A stretch of 45,187 nucleotides of DNA. Origin: Lentilactobacillus hilgardii DSM 20176 = ATCC 8290. Its GTDB lineage: Bacteria > Bacillota > Bacilli > Lactobacillales > Lactobacillaceae. The notes under the pieces are model-generated. The model saw only the letters and a list, made by a program, of their open reading frames with translations, searched no databases and had not been told where the DNA came from. The position numbers and the translations under genes are program-made. Below are positions 24,649-33,479 of the stretch, piece after piece (the first letter of the stretch is position 1; every line of letters begins with the position of its first letter). The stretch covers positions 3,431 through 48,617 of the forward strand of contig NZ_GG669996.1 of the NCBI RefSeq assembly GCF_000159315.1, read 5' to 3'.

Positions 24649-25596
24649 ATGGGTGTTTTTGTTTCAGCAATTTCTGGGGTGCTGATCATTTTAATTATGA
24701 TTGCATTGGGATTCATTTTAGCCAGAAATGACTGGTTTGATAGCAAGATGACGAGCATGATTGCTAGGCTTGTTACCCAGATAGCGTTGCCTGCTTACAT
24801 GGTATCGACCATAATGGAAAAGTTTACAGCCAAGAAGCTTTTAACAACACTTCCTGACATTTTATTTCCCTTTGTTTCAATGTTTTTACTATACATAGTG
24901 TCGATAGTAATCGTCAAATTATTTAAGATCCCGAAGATTCATTCTGGGTTGTTCCAGTCAATGTTTTCTAACTCCAATACAGTTTTTGTTGGGCTTCCAG
25001 TGAACATGGCATTGTTTCATAGTCCCAGTCTACCGTTTGTTTTGGTCTATTACATGGTTAACACAACTTTCTTTTGGACGTTAGGTGTATATTTGATTCA
25101 AAAGGACGGTGTAGGCAGCGAGGCTGCTGTTAATTGGAAAAAAACGTTAAAAAAGGTTTTTTCTCCACCACTTCTGGGGTTTGTGGTAGGCGTTATTTTG
25201 GTACTATTACATGCCAAGCTACCAAACTTTATTATGCAGGATTTAAATTACGTTGGTGGCCTAACAATTCCGTTATCAATGATTTTTATTGGGATTTCAA
25301 TTAATAGCGTTGATTTGAGTAATATTCATTTTGATCGAAGCAATTTTTTGATTTTATTTGGCCGGTTTTTGCTTGCACCTGCAGTGATGTCACTTTTGGT
25401 TATTCCAACGGGGATGCCAACTCTTATGAAACAGGTCTTCATTATGCAGTCCGCTATGCCGATCATGACCAATGCACCAGTTGTTTCCCGGTTGTATCAT
25501 GCTGATTCGGAATATGCATCAATTATGGTTGCAGAGACCACTTTACTTAGTTTGATTGTTATTCCGATTTTGATGGTTTTGGTTCAAAAAATATAG
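24649..25596 (+). CDS. AEC (auxin efflux carrier) family permease
   Basis: 315 residues with about ten hydrophobic helices in two inverted halves. The first half has GFILARNDWFDSKMTSMIARLVTQIALPAYMVSTI and the middle FQSMFSNSNTVFVGLPV, both characteristic of the AEC family. In lactic acid bacteria members include malate permeases (MleP), but no malolactic gene is nearby, so the substrate is open. GAGGTGAG precedes the ATG. An EamA transporter gene follows after 10 bp, suggesting a two-transporter operon. Confidence 0.88.
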   Translation: MGVFVSAISGVLIILIMIALGFILARNDWFDSKMTSMIARLVTQIALPAYMVSTIMEKFTAKKLLTTLPDILFPFVSMFLLYIVSIVIVKLFKIPKIHSGLFQSMFSNSNTVFVGLPVNMALFHSPSLPFVLVYYMVNTTFFWTLGVYLIQKDGVGSEAAVNWKKTLKKVFSPPLLGFVVGVILVLLHAKLPNFIMQDLNYVGGLTIPLSMIFIGISINSVDLSNIHFDRSNFLILFGRFLLAPAVMSLLVIPTGMPTLMKQVFIMQSAMPIMTNAPVVSRLYHADSEYASIMVAETTLLSLIVIPILMVLVQKI

Positions 25597-25606
25597 GGAG
25601 GCAAAA

Positions 25607-26650
25607 ATGAGAAAATCATTATTGTGTGTGTTGATTTCAACTTTAATGTTTAGTTCTATGGAAATTGTGCTAAAAGCGGTTAGCAATCAATTTAGTCCCA
25701 TTCAATTAAATTTGATTCGTTTCTTTATTGGCGGATTAGTATTGTTGCCGTTGGCGAATCATCATCTTAAGCGGGCAGGTCAAAAATTAATGCTTTCGGA
25801 TTGGCTGGTTTTTGCCTTGACGGGTTTTCTTTGTATTATTGTCAGCATGACACTTTATCAGTTAGCAATTGTTTACGGTAAACCTGCTACAATAGCTGTT
25901 TTGTTTAGTTGCAATCCCGTGTTTGCCTTGATTTTTGCCTTTCTGATTCTTCATGAAAAGTTGAATCGGGCATCGATGATTTCGCTGGTTATTTCCGTTA
26001 TCGGTCTATTGATTATCGTTAATCCAGCTAATTTGACAAATCCGGTGGGCACCGTTCTTGGCATTTTATCAGCTTTAACGTTCGGTCTCTACAGTATTAT
26101 TTCTCGATGGGGATCGATTCTTGAGGGCTTTGACGGTATCACAATGACAGCTTATACATTCATAGCCGGGGCTGCAGAGTTGTTTGTTTTAGTTTTACTG
26201 ACACATGTTCGTTTTATTTCGAATGCTATGAATTCAATCAGTTGGATGAAACAATTTGCGAATATTCCAGTTTTAACAAATGTTAATTTAGCACATTTCG
26301 GGGTTCTCTTTTTCATTGGAGTATGTGTAACCGGTGGGGGATTTGCTTTTTATTTCTTAGCGATGGAGCTTGATGGTGTTTCGATTGCCTCTTTGGTGTT
26401 TTTTATCAAACCGGCTTTAGCACCTATCCTTGCGATGATAACCATTCATGAAAAAATGACAACACCAATGTTGGTTGGAATTGTTGTTATTTTGATAGGG
26501 TCCGTTGTAACATTTATTGGTAACCGTGTTTCTGATAAGGAACTTAAAAATTCGGGAGCAGTTCCCGAACCATTGATTGAAAATGATAAAGCCGTTAAGA
26601 ATGATAAAGTACAATCCGATTCATCTTTTAAAAGAGTTGAGAAAATTTGA
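25607..26650 (+). CDS. EamA-family (drug/metabolite superfamily) transporter
   Basis: 347 residues: ten hydrophobic helices arranged as two EamA repeats (about residues 1-135 and 145-300). The first repeat contains LNLIRFFIGGLVLLP and FSCNPVFALIFAFLILHEKL, the second SLVFFIKPALAPILAMITIHEKM. Both carry the typical glutamate-lysine end of helix 4. A charged 40-residue C-terminal tail follows. Such proteins mostly export metabolites or amino acids; the substrate is unknown. GGGAGG precedes the ATG by 6 bp. Confidence 0.9.
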   Translation: MRKSLLCVLISTLMFSSMEIVLKAVSNQFSPIQLNLIRFFIGGLVLLPLANHHLKRAGQKLMLSDWLVFALTGFLCIIVSMTLYQLAIVYGKPATIAVLFSCNPVFALIFAFLILHEKLNRASMISLVISVIGLLIIVNPANLTNPVGTVLGILSALTFGLYSIISRWGSILEGFDGITMTAYTFIAGAAELFVLVLLTHVRFISNAMNSISWMKQFANIPVLTNVNLAHFGVLFFIGVCVTGGGFAFYFLAMELDGVSIASLVFFIKPALAPILAMITIHEKMTTPMLVGIVVILIGSVVTFIGNRVSDKELKNSGAVPEPLIENDKAVKNDKVQSDSSFKRVEKI

Positions 26651-26681
26651 TCATTTTTTCACTATCATCTGGTGTTTAACT

Positions 26682-26710
26682 TTGAGGATATGTTAGACTA
26701 ACATTATTAA
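26682..26710 (+). promoter_or_regulatory. Promoter with palindrome in its spacer, before the phosphoglycerate mutase gene
   Basis: TTGAGG (26682-26687) and TATTAA (26705-26710) are 17 bp apart. The spacer contains the palindrome TGTTAG-A-CTAACA (26691-26703), an ideal place for a repressor. Confidence 0.5.
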
Positions 26711-26764
26711 CTGTTTTCATTGTTTTTCAGTACTCTTGAATATTTTGCAAAAGAAGATGAAATT

Positions 26765-27442
26765 GTGCCAACTTTGGTAATTATGCGCCATGGCGAAAGT
26801 CAGGCAAACCGCGATAATATTTTTACAGGTTGGTCTGATGTTGCCCTGACGGAAAAGGGGATTTCTCAGGCACATCAGGCTGGAAAAATTATTTCTAAAT
26901 CGGACATTCAGTTCAATGATGTCCACACGTCATTTTTAAAGCGAGCCATCATTACAACAAACATTGTCTTAAATGAAATTAACCAGAACTTTATTCCTGA
27001 ACATAAGTCTTGGCGTCTGAACGAGCGTCATTATGGCGGATTACGTGGAAAAAACAAATTGGCTGTCAAAGCAAAGGTCGGTGCCAAACAACTAAAAGTT
27101 TGGCGGAGGAGCTTTTCGGTTGTACCACCTTTGCTGAAAAATCGGGATGAAGATCCCAGGTATGATCGATATGGTGTTAAAATCCCACTTGGTGAAAGTC
27201 TCCAGATGGCACAGGAACGGTTGATCCCATATTGGGTTGATCAAGTTGCGCCACGCCTTCTTGACGGAAAGAATCAATTAATTGTGGCTCACGGGAGCAC
27301 ATTAAGGGCATTAATTAAATACTTGGAGGATATTTCTGACGAAGAAATTCCGAATGTAGAAGTACCAAACGGTAAGCCAATTCGTTATGATTTTGATGAC
27401 CACTTAAATATCGTTCATAAGCAGTTCATGACTGATAAATAA
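26765..27442 (+). CDS. 2,3-bisphosphoglycerate-dependent phosphoglycerate mutase-like protein
   Basis: 225 residues from the GTG at 26765, which places the conserved [25 protein letters not shown] at the very N-terminus as in GpmA. The reading frame stays open 45 bp further upstream without family similarity. Catalytic elements: RHGE near residue 9, [10 protein letters not shown] near 84 and the second histidine in [15 protein letters not shown]. The enzyme interconverts 3- and 2-phosphoglycerate. The segment [21 protein letters not shown] is more basic than usual. Lactobacilli often carry several paralogues, so it may not be the main glycolytic enzyme. The ribosome binding site is weak (GAAG). 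Confidence 0.85.
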   Translation: MPTLVIMRHGESQANRDNIFTGWSDVALTEKGISQAHQAGKIISKSDIQFNDVHTSFLKRAIITTNIVLNEINQNFIPEHKSWRLNERHYGGLRGKNKLAVKAKVGAKQLKVWRRSFSVVPPLLKNRDEDPRYDRYGVKIPLGESLQMAQERLIPYWVDQVAPRLLDGKNQLIVAHGSTLRALIKYLEDISDEEIPNVEVPNGKPIRYDFDDHLNIVHKQFMTDK

Positions 27443-27564
27443 GCGAAAAGACTTTTATAATATGGAACAATGGTTAAAATGAAACAATTTTAGTATTGCG
27501 GAAATTAATCACGTAATCTATGGATACATCATAAAGTAATGATGTGATAAAACGGATTAAACAA

Positions 27565-27607
27565 AAATACGACAAACCGAGAAGAAACATCTTGGTTTGT
27601 CGTATTT
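27565..27607. terminator. Bidirectional terminator between the mutase and pepC
   Basis: AAATACGACAAACC and GGTTTGTCGTATTT form a perfect 14-bp stem usable on both strands. The 120 bp before it hold no gene. Confidence 0.9.
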
Positions 27608-27625
27608 ATTAATATAGATAATTAA

Positions 27626-28963
27626 TTAAGCCAAAGCACCCATTGGATCCCATGGATTTAAAACGGTTGGTTCCTGCTTTTGCGCAGTAAGCTGGTCCGT
27701 GGTTAAGTAGGCTTTGTTAATGACAAATTGGTAAACAAATTGGTCCATCCACTCATCGCTCATGACGAAGTAGCCTTTAGTACCAACCTTTTCACCCCAG
27801 CTATTTTCAACTTTCCATTTAGTTGGTTTACCGTCAACAAGATCTACACCGGTGATAACCATTGCATGAGTCATTAAACTCTCACCGTAGTCTAGTCGTT
27901 CTGCTTTTGATAGTGATAAATCGGCATCGAAAAGTTCATCTGGAACGTAAAGACTAGTGTCCATGATGCCCTTCTTGGTGTTGGAACTTTGGCCAACATC
28001 ACTACCAAACCAAACTGATTCGCCATTTTGAAGCTGTTTAATGGCAAGTTTCTTCAGTTCTGACATTTCAAGATTTAAATGTTTAACTTGGCGACCATTT
28101 ACAACATTACCCAACATTTCGATGGTATAAGTTTTATTAAAAGGCTTATCAGCGGTCGGTGAATTGATTAAAGACACGTAATCTTCCAAGTTAAGGTTAA
28201 TGTATTTCTTAAAGAAATCCTGAGGTGTAATGTCTTTATCGATATGATAGTTATTATCTTTGTCCCGATACTCAAAGTTAAATGAAGTGGTTGGTTCACC
28301 CAGTGCATAAACCAGCATTCGATAAATTTCATTTAACATGGTTTCCTTTGTTTCAGCAATTTTGGCGTCGGAAGCTTTATCGGCAACCAGTTCACGTAAG
28401 GCAACAGCATCATGACGAAGTTTCAAATTAAGGAACTTGTTAATCTGAGCTGATTTTTCACTATTAAAAGTTTCTGGCATTGCATATTTAGGAACAATGC
28501 CGTATTTTTCAATAAGTGCGCAAAGCATGTCCCATTGACCGCCATCCTGTTGAGGGGTGGTCATTAACCAGGAAACTTTTCTAGAATCAAGAGGCTGATC
28601 GGCTGTCTTAAGAACATTTTCTAAAAAGTAATTAGACTTTTCAAACTTATCCCAAAAGTTGGTGTAATTTTGAGAAAGTTCGAAACCGTCTGATACTTTA
28701 AAGGTGTTCATTAAGCGAATTCGCATGGTATTGAGTGCGGCAAACATCCAACAACGTCCGCTTTGCTTTTGATCGGCAACATTTCCAGTTGAGAGATCAA
28801 TTGAAAATACCGGGTGCATTTTACTTTCTGCAGTGAAATCTTCACTGCTTGCTAAAATGCCTTGATGTGAAACGGCTCGTTCAACAACTTTTGAATCCTT
28901 TCGGTTATCAAGATTCTGTTGAAACTTGTTGATTTGGTTTAATTTAATTTCTGATGTCAACAA
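27626..28963 (-). CDS. pepC: Aminopeptidase C (bleomycin hydrolase family, C1B)
   Basis: 445 residues, normal length. A cytoplasmic cysteine aminopeptidase, hexameric in this family, that trims peptides imported by transporters such as DtpT. The catalytic triad is visible: Cys71 in QKQSGRCWMFAALN, the histidine in MTHAMVITGVD and the asparagine in KVENSWGEK. The C-terminus ends in NPWDPMGALA, close to the conserved end that reaches into the active site. The ATG on the minus strand is preceded by AAGGAGAG. It is monocistronic. Confidence 0.96.
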   Translation of the reverse strand: MLTSEIKLNQINKFQQNLDNRKDSKVVERAVSHQGILASSEDFTAESKMHPVFSIDLSTGNVADQKQSGRCWMFAALNTMRIRLMNTFKVSDGFELSQNYTNFWDKFEKSNYFLENVLKTADQPLDSRKVSWLMTTPQQDGGQWDMLCALIEKYGIVPKYAMPETFNSEKSAQINKFLNLKLRHDAVALRELVADKASDAKIAETKETMLNEIYRMLVYALGEPTTSFNFEYRDKDNNYHIDKDITPQDFFKKYINLNLEDYVSLINSPTADKPFNKTYTIEMLGNVVNGRQVKHLNLEMSELKKLAIKQLQNGESVWFGSDVGQSSNTKKGIMDTSLYVPDELFDADLSLSKAERLDYGESLMTHAMVITGVDLVDGKPTKWKVENSWGEKVGTKGYFVMSDEWMDQFVYQFVINKAYLTTDQLTAQKQEPTVLNPWDPMGALA

Positions 28964-29008
28964 AAATCACTCTCCTTAATAATTTAATAGTTTACTCTCA
29001 TCGACTAA

Positions 29009-29190
29009 AAAGAGCTAGTGAAGAGGTGATGTTGGGATGAATGTACATCCATTAAAAATATTAATTGCGTTTTGCTTTATCTGTACCTAAACAAAAAAGT
29101 GAGACAAGTGGCGATTAACTTTGAGAGCGTAATAGTCGTGATGAAATTAAAAGGGACTGGACAAAATGACTTTTGTCTCGGTCCCTTACA
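29009..29190. repeat. Possible diverged relative of the 15.4-kb repeat family
   Basis: GAAGAGGTGATGTTG (from about 29020) resembles GAGGAGCGATGTTG of the array. Further on, TACCTAAACAAAAAAGTGAGAC and GGCGATTAACTTTGAGAGCGTAA (29085-29132) resemble CCTAAAAAAGTGTGCG and GCGGTTAACATCTGGAGCATAA. The similarity is imperfect and judged by eye. The segment lies between pepC and rpiA, both on the minus strand. Confidence 0.4.
29151..29187 (-). terminator. Terminator of rpiA
   Basis: AAGGGAC-ACAAAA pairs with TTTTGTC-GTCCCTT; on the minus strand it is followed by TTTTAATTT. It starts 25 bp after the rpiA stop. Confidence 0.8.
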
Positions 29191-29211
29191 AATAAAAGTT
29201 GTATTTAGATA

Positions 29212-29895
29212 TTACCTAGCTTGAAGTACCTTTGGCCCATCGTCTTCTCCAACAATGACAGTGTTCACAATGTTCAAGAAAAGACCATGTTCCACAATTC
29301 CGGTCATTTGGTCAAGTGTAAGTGCCAATTCCTTGGGATTATCGATTTTGTGAAGATGTAGGTCAATAAGATAATTGTTGGAATCGGTCGTGACATAATT
29401 ATTATTTTTCATTCGAAAAACCGGATTAAATCCTTGTTTTTCCAAGCGCTTAAATAATTGTTGACTGCCGTACGGGATGACTTCAAGTGGTAATGGAAAA
29501 GAACCGAGTTGGTCAACCATTTTGCTTTTATCAACGATCCACATATTTTTTGTAGAATTAATTGCAACAATTTTCTCCCAAAGATGAGCGGCACCGCCGC
29601 CTTTAATACCTTGAAAATTTTTATCAATTTGATCGGCGCCGTCAATCGTTAAGTCGATGTGATCCACTTCATCGAGCCCTTTTGTTGGAATGCCAAGGCC
29701 GGCAGCTTGTTCTTTAGTTCTCTGGGAAGTTGGGACACCAACGATTGATAGTTGTTCGTCAGCGACTCGTTTACCGAGTGCGTCAACCATGAATTTAACA
29801 GTAGAACCTGTTCCCAGGCCAACAATCATCCCATCTTCAATAAACTTAACTGCTTCTTGGCCAACTAGTTGTTTAAGTTCATCTTGTTTTGTCAT
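29212..29895 (-). CDS. rpiA: Ribose-5-phosphate isomerase A
   Basis: 227 residues. It interconverts ribose-5-P and ribulose-5-P in the pentose phosphate pathway. The signature blocks are [38 protein letters not shown], the catalytic [14 protein letters not shown] and PLEVIPYG. The ATG at 29895 is favoured over the GTG just before it because AAAGGA is 8 bp from the ATG. It is divergent from the dUTPase gene and has its own terminator. Confidence 0.96.
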   Translation of the reverse strand: MTKQDELKQLVGQEAVKFIEDGMIVGLGTGSTVKFMVDALGKRVADEQLSIVGVPTSQRTKEQAAGLGIPTKGLDEVDHIDLTIDGADQIDKNFQGIKGGGAAHLWEKIVAINSTKNMWIVDKSKMVDQLGSFPLPLEVIPYGSQQLFKRLEKQGFNPVFRMKNNNYVTTDSNNYLIDLHLHKIDNPKELALTLDQMTGIVEHGLFLNIVNTVIVGEDDGPKVLQAR

Positions 29896-29966
29896 CACAA
29901 ATTTCCTTTCATCTTTTTACTGCTTAAAGGTTTTACTAACACATATTTTGGCTTTTTTTTGTTAAT

Positions 29967-29995
29967 TTGTCAATCTATCGTTTTAGCGCTAAATA
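29967..29995 (+). promoter_or_regulatory. Predicted promoter of the dUTPase gene
   Basis: TTGTCA (29967-29972) and TAAATA (29990-29995), 17 bp apart, 49 bp before the start codon. Confidence 0.45.
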
Positions 29996-30043
29996 TAGTT
30001 TATGCTGTAACAAGCAAATTTTGTAAAAGGAGTTTTTTTTATT

Positions 30044-30583
30044 ATGAAACGTGGATTCGAAATTGTGTCAAAGTACAAGGACCAAAAACTAACAGTTCCT
30101 TACCGAACGACTGTGAATGCGGCGGGTTATGATTTTGAAAGTGCTGTTGATATGACAATCCCGTCTATTTGGAAGTTAAATTTTTTAAAGATTTTGTGGG
30201 CCATTAAGCATGGAAAAGAAGCATCCCCTGAAAAAATTGATCATGCAAAGAAAATTTTAAAACCATTTTTGATTCCAACCGGGATTAAAGCGTATATGCA
30301 ACCTGATGAAGTTTTAATTATTGCCAATCGTTCGAGTAATCCGTTGAAAAGAGGATTAGCAGTTCCGAATGGGATTGGTGTTATTGATGCTGATTATTAC
30401 AATAATAGTGGTAACGAAGGTGAAATTTTTGTTCAAATCATTAATTTTGGAATAACCGACATTAAAATTTCTAAGGGTGAAAGAATTGCTCAGGGAATCT
30501 TTATGCCATATCTTTTAGCCGATCAGGATGATCATTCGAAGCAGAAAACCCGTCATGGTGGTTTCGGTTCTTCGGGTCGTTAA
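30044..30583 (+). CDS. dut: dUTP diphosphatase (dUTPase family)
   Basis: 179 residues, slightly longer than the minimal enzyme. It hydrolyses dUTP to dUMP, keeping uracil out of DNA. The motifs are AAGYDFESA (1), NRSSNPLKRGLAVPNG (2), GVIDADYYNNSGNEGEI (3), KGERIAQGIFMP (4) and the C-terminal arm HGGFGSSGR (5). A charged insert between motifs 1 and 2 (about residues 45-75) accounts for the extra length, as in other lactobacilli. AAGGAG precedes the ATG. radA follows after 107 bp. Confidence 0.93.
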   Translation: MKRGFEIVSKYKDQKLTVPYRTTVNAAGYDFESAVDMTIPSIWKLNFLKILWAIKHGKEASPEKIDHAKKILKPFLIPTGIKAYMQPDEVLIIANRSSNPLKRGLAVPNGIGVIDADYYNNSGNEGEIFVQIINFGITDIKISKGERIAQGIFMPYLLADQDDHSKQKTRHGGFGSSGR

Positions 30584-30690
30584 TTCGCTTTGTAAAGTAT
30601 AAGAAGCGTTTAAACCCGGTGTTTGTTTAGTAAATGAATGGTATTAAGTGATAAAATTAATTGATAACTTAGGTAAAGAGGAGAATTCGA

Positions 30691-32064
30691 TTGGCGAAAG
30701 TTAAAACCCAATTTGTATGTCAAAACTGCGGTTATATTTCACCGCGATATCTTGGACGGTGTCCTAACTGTAACGAATGGAATACTTTGGTTGAAGAAAC
30801 GATTGCGCCAAAGTCCAATTCAACCCGAACTGCCGGACTAAGAAGGACGGGTGTCGATGAGGTTAAGCCCGAACCACTCAGTAGTGTCACATTTCAAAGT
30901 GAGCCCCGTTTTAAGACTGGCATGGAAGAACTCAATCGGGTGCTTGGCGGTGGTGTTGTTCCCGGATCATTAATCTTAATTGGCGGGGATCCTGGAATCG
31001 GCAAATCAACGTTGATGCTTCAAGTGTCAGGCCAATTGAGCAGATCGGGTAAAATTTTATATGTTTCCGGTGAGGAAAGTGCCAGCCAGATAAAAATGCG
31101 TGCAGATCGATTAGATGTTGACAGTAAACAGCTGTACGTCTTTCCTGAGACCGATATGAATGTCATTAAAAGTACAATCAGCGATATGAAACCGGATGCC
31201 GTTGTCATTGATTCTGTTCAAACGATGCAGATTCCTGAGTTGCAGTCGGCAACTGGTTCGGTTGCCCAAATTCGGGAAGTAACAGCTGATCTTATGAATA
31301 TTGCAAAGGGTCAAGGAATTACGGTTTTTGTTGTCGGTCATGTAACCAAGGGTGGCGCCATTGCCGGTCCTAAAATCTTGGAGCATATGGTTGACACGGT
31401 TCTTTATTTCGAAGGAGATCTCCATCACTCATATAGAATTTTGAGAACGGTTAAAAATCGGTTTGGGTCTACAAATGAGCTGGGCGTTTTTGAAATGATG
31501 ACGGATGGCCTTCACGAAGTGACAAACCCTTCCGAAATCTTTTTGGAAGAGCGTCTTAAAGATGCCACCGGATCTGCAATCGTGGTGTCTATGGAGGGTA
31601 CCCGTCCTATACTGGTTGAAATTCAAGCCCTGGTGACAGCTTCTGTTTTTGGAAATGCGACTAGGACTGCTACTGGATTAGATCGGAACCGGGTGTCATT
31701 AATTATGGCGGTTCTTGAAAAACGTGCCGGTCTTCTTTTGCAAAATCAGGATGCCTATTTGAAAGCAGCTGGCGGTGTAAAACTGGATGAACCCGCCATC
31801 GATCTTGCGATTGCTGTTAGTATTGCTTCATCATATAAAAATCGTGGTACAAGTCCAACCGAATGTTACGTTGGGGAATTGGGACTAACTGGAGAGGTTC
31901 GCCGAGTTACTCGGATTGAGCAACGTGTTTCCGAAGCCCAAAAGTTAGGCTTTAAACGGGTTTTAGTTCCTGCAAATAACTTGCAGGGATGGACACCGCC
32001 AAAAGGAATTGACGTTGTTGGTGTATCAACCTTATCGCAGGCGCTTAAGCTGGCATTGGGTTAA
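30691..32064 (+). CDS. radA: DNA repair protein RadA (Sms)
   Basis: 457 residues, TTG start after AGAGGAG. RadA is a hexameric DnaB-like helicase that helps branch migration in recombination and transformation. The N-terminal zinc finger is C10-C13/C24-C27 (CQNCG, CPNC), Walker [11 protein letters not shown] at 98-107, the RadA signature KNRFG at 255-259, and a Lon-like C-terminal domain ending with [18 protein letters not shown]. It is upstream of the PIN/TRAM gene and gltX, the usual Firmicute order. Confidence 0.97.
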   Translation: MAKVKTQFVCQNCGYISPRYLGRCPNCNEWNTLVEETIAPKSNSTRTAGLRRTGVDEVKPEPLSSVTFQSEPRFKTGMEELNRVLGGGVVPGSLILIGGDPGIGKSTLMLQVSGQLSRSGKILYVSGEESASQIKMRADRLDVDSKQLYVFPETDMNVIKSTISDMKPDAVVIDSVQTMQIPELQSATGSVAQIREVTADLMNIAKGQGITVFVVGHVTKGGAIAGPKILEHMVDTVLYFEGDLHHSYRILRTVKNRFGSTNELGVFEMMTDGLHEVTNPSEIFLEERLKDATGSAIVVSMEGTRPILVEIQALVTASVFGNATRTATGLDRNRVSLIMAVLEKRAGLLLQNQDAYLKAAGGVKLDEPAIDLAIAVSIASSYKNRGTSPTECYVGELGLTGEVRRVTRIEQRVSEAQKLGFKRVLVPANNLQGWTPPKGIDVVGVSTLSQALKLALG

Positions 32065-32088
32065 AATAATAAATGTAAAGAGGGTGAG

Positions 32089-33282
32089 ATGTTGAAAAGA
32101 AAGAGAATAGTCCGAATTGTTTTGACACTTGCAGGAGCGGCAATCGGTGCGAGTTACTTCCCGCTCCTATGGCTTATTTTTCAAATTGCGTATGGAACAC
32201 TTTTCAATAATGTTATTACCAATGCAATTTTAGGTGCAATTATTTTTTATATTATTTCGTTACTTACTGGAAATTATGTTCTAAAGGCCATTGATCGTGT
32301 TGAATCCCGGTTGACAAGCCAGAGTCCAATCTCGCTGCTTTTTGGTACTTTAGGGCTGATTGTTGGGTTAGTACTTGCTGTGTTAATTTCAATTGTTTTT
32401 TTCAAGGCAGATACGTTTTTCCTAAATACCATGATCCCAATTATTTTAATGTTGGTACTTGGTTATTTCGGCTTCAGACTTGGGAACACACAAAGTGATC
32501 GATGGCGTAAGGTATTTCAATTCCGACGTAAGACTGAGACACCCAGGACACCGGGTGAAAAAATCATTGACAAGCCCGTTGACGATAATTACAGTCATTA
32601 TAAAATTTTGGATACCAACATCCTGATCGATGGACGAATTTATGACGTGATTAAGACGGGGTTTGTTGAAGGGACATTACTAGTTCCTAAATTTGTATTG
32701 TACGAGTTACAATACATTGCTGATTCCAGTGACAGCGTTAAGCGTGTTCGGGGACGCAGAGGCCTAGATATTCTGAATAAACTTCAGAAGGAAAAAATGA
32801 TTCCAATTGAAATTTATGAAAAAGATTATGAAGATATTGATGAGGTTGATACGAAATTAATTCAACTTGCCAAAGACGTTAATGGGGTTATCATTACAAA
32901 TGATTATAATCTGAACAAAGTCATTCAATTTCAACATGTAAAAGTATTAAACATTAATGCCTTGGCAACAGCCTTAAGACAAAAGATTTTGCCGGGGCAA
33001 CAGCTTAATGTCATGGTTGTTAAAAACGGGACAGAACGGCAACAGGGTGTTGCCTATTTGGACGACGGTACGATGGTGGTTGTTGAAGATGGTCGATACT
33101 TCTTTAACCAGCATATCGATGTTGTTGTTACAAGTGCTATTCAAACCGATGCTGGGAAAATGATTTTTGCACGACCGGAGCATTCAACAAAAAATATTAC
33201 CGATAAGATCGATGATAATGATAAGAATGCAAGAAAGAATTCCAAGCAGCAAAATGGTAAGAAAAACGCAGCAAAGAAATAA
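32089..33282 (+). CDS. yacL: PIN-TRAM domain membrane protein (YacL type)
   Basis: 397 residues. Four hydrophobic helices occupy residues 1-140. A PIN nuclease-like domain begins with KILDTNILIDGRIYDVIKTGF and contains acidic residues expected for metal binding (DTN, DIDEVDTKL, ITNDYNL). A TRAM RNA-binding domain (LNVMVVKNGTERQQGVAYLDDGTMVVVEDG) follows, then a Lys/Asn-rich tail. The family is conserved next to radA in Firmicutes; a ribonuclease or RNA-binding role is likely but not settled. AGAGGG precedes the ATG. Confidence 0.92.
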   Translation: MLKRKRIVRIVLTLAGAAIGASYFPLLWLIFQIAYGTLFNNVITNAILGAIIFYIISLLTGNYVLKAIDRVESRLTSQSPISLLFGTLGLIVGLVLAVLISIVFFKADTFFLNTMIPIILMLVLGYFGFRLGNTQSDRWRKVFQFRRKTETPRTPGEKIIDKPVDDNYSHYKILDTNILIDGRIYDVIKTGFVEGTLLVPKFVLYELQYIADSSDSVKRVRGRRGLDILNKLQKEKMIPIEIYEKDYEDIDEVDTKLIQLAKDVNGVIITNDYNLNKVIQFQHVKVLNINALATALRQKILPGQQLNVMVVKNGTERQQGVAYLDDGTMVVVEDGRYFFNQHIDVVVTSAIQTDAGKMIFARPEHSTKNITDKIDDNDKNARKNSKQQNGKKNAAKK

Positions 33283-33304
33283 TTGATTGTTTAGTGTAAA
33301 AAAC

Positions 33305-33345
33305 AGATGGACAAAGATCAATGCCTTGGTACCATCTCTTTTTTT
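33305..33345 (+). terminator. Terminator of the radA-yacL transcript
   Basis: AGATGG (33305-33310) and CCATCT (33332-33337) form the stem, followed by a C and seven T. It overlaps the -35 region of the gltX promoter. Confidence 0.65.
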
Positions 33346-33353
33346 GCTATAAT
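33326..33353 (+). promoter_or_regulatory. Predicted promoter of gltX
   Basis: TTGGTA (33326-33331) and TATAAT (33348-33353) with 16-bp spacing. It would give a leader of about 120 nt; no T-box motif was found in it. Confidence 0.55.
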
Positions 33354-33479
33354 GAAAGATAAGTTTAGTGTAATTATTTAAACTGCATGCCTTAGCCACT
33401 TTATTTTTTCGACACTTCATTGTAAACTTAAAATGCTGACAAAATTTTGAAATAAACTTAAGAAAGAGGCGCTTATACA

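Noticed and set aside
29037-29090. 17-residue open frame MNVHPLKILIAFCFICT with a GAGGTG upstream
   Set aside because: It looks like a small hydrophobic peptide, but it lies inside the possible repeat copy and such short frames are common by chance.
33354-33479. T-box for gltX
   Set aside because: GGTACC near 33329 recalled a T-box, but it lies upstream of the predicted transcription start and no specifier structure is visible.
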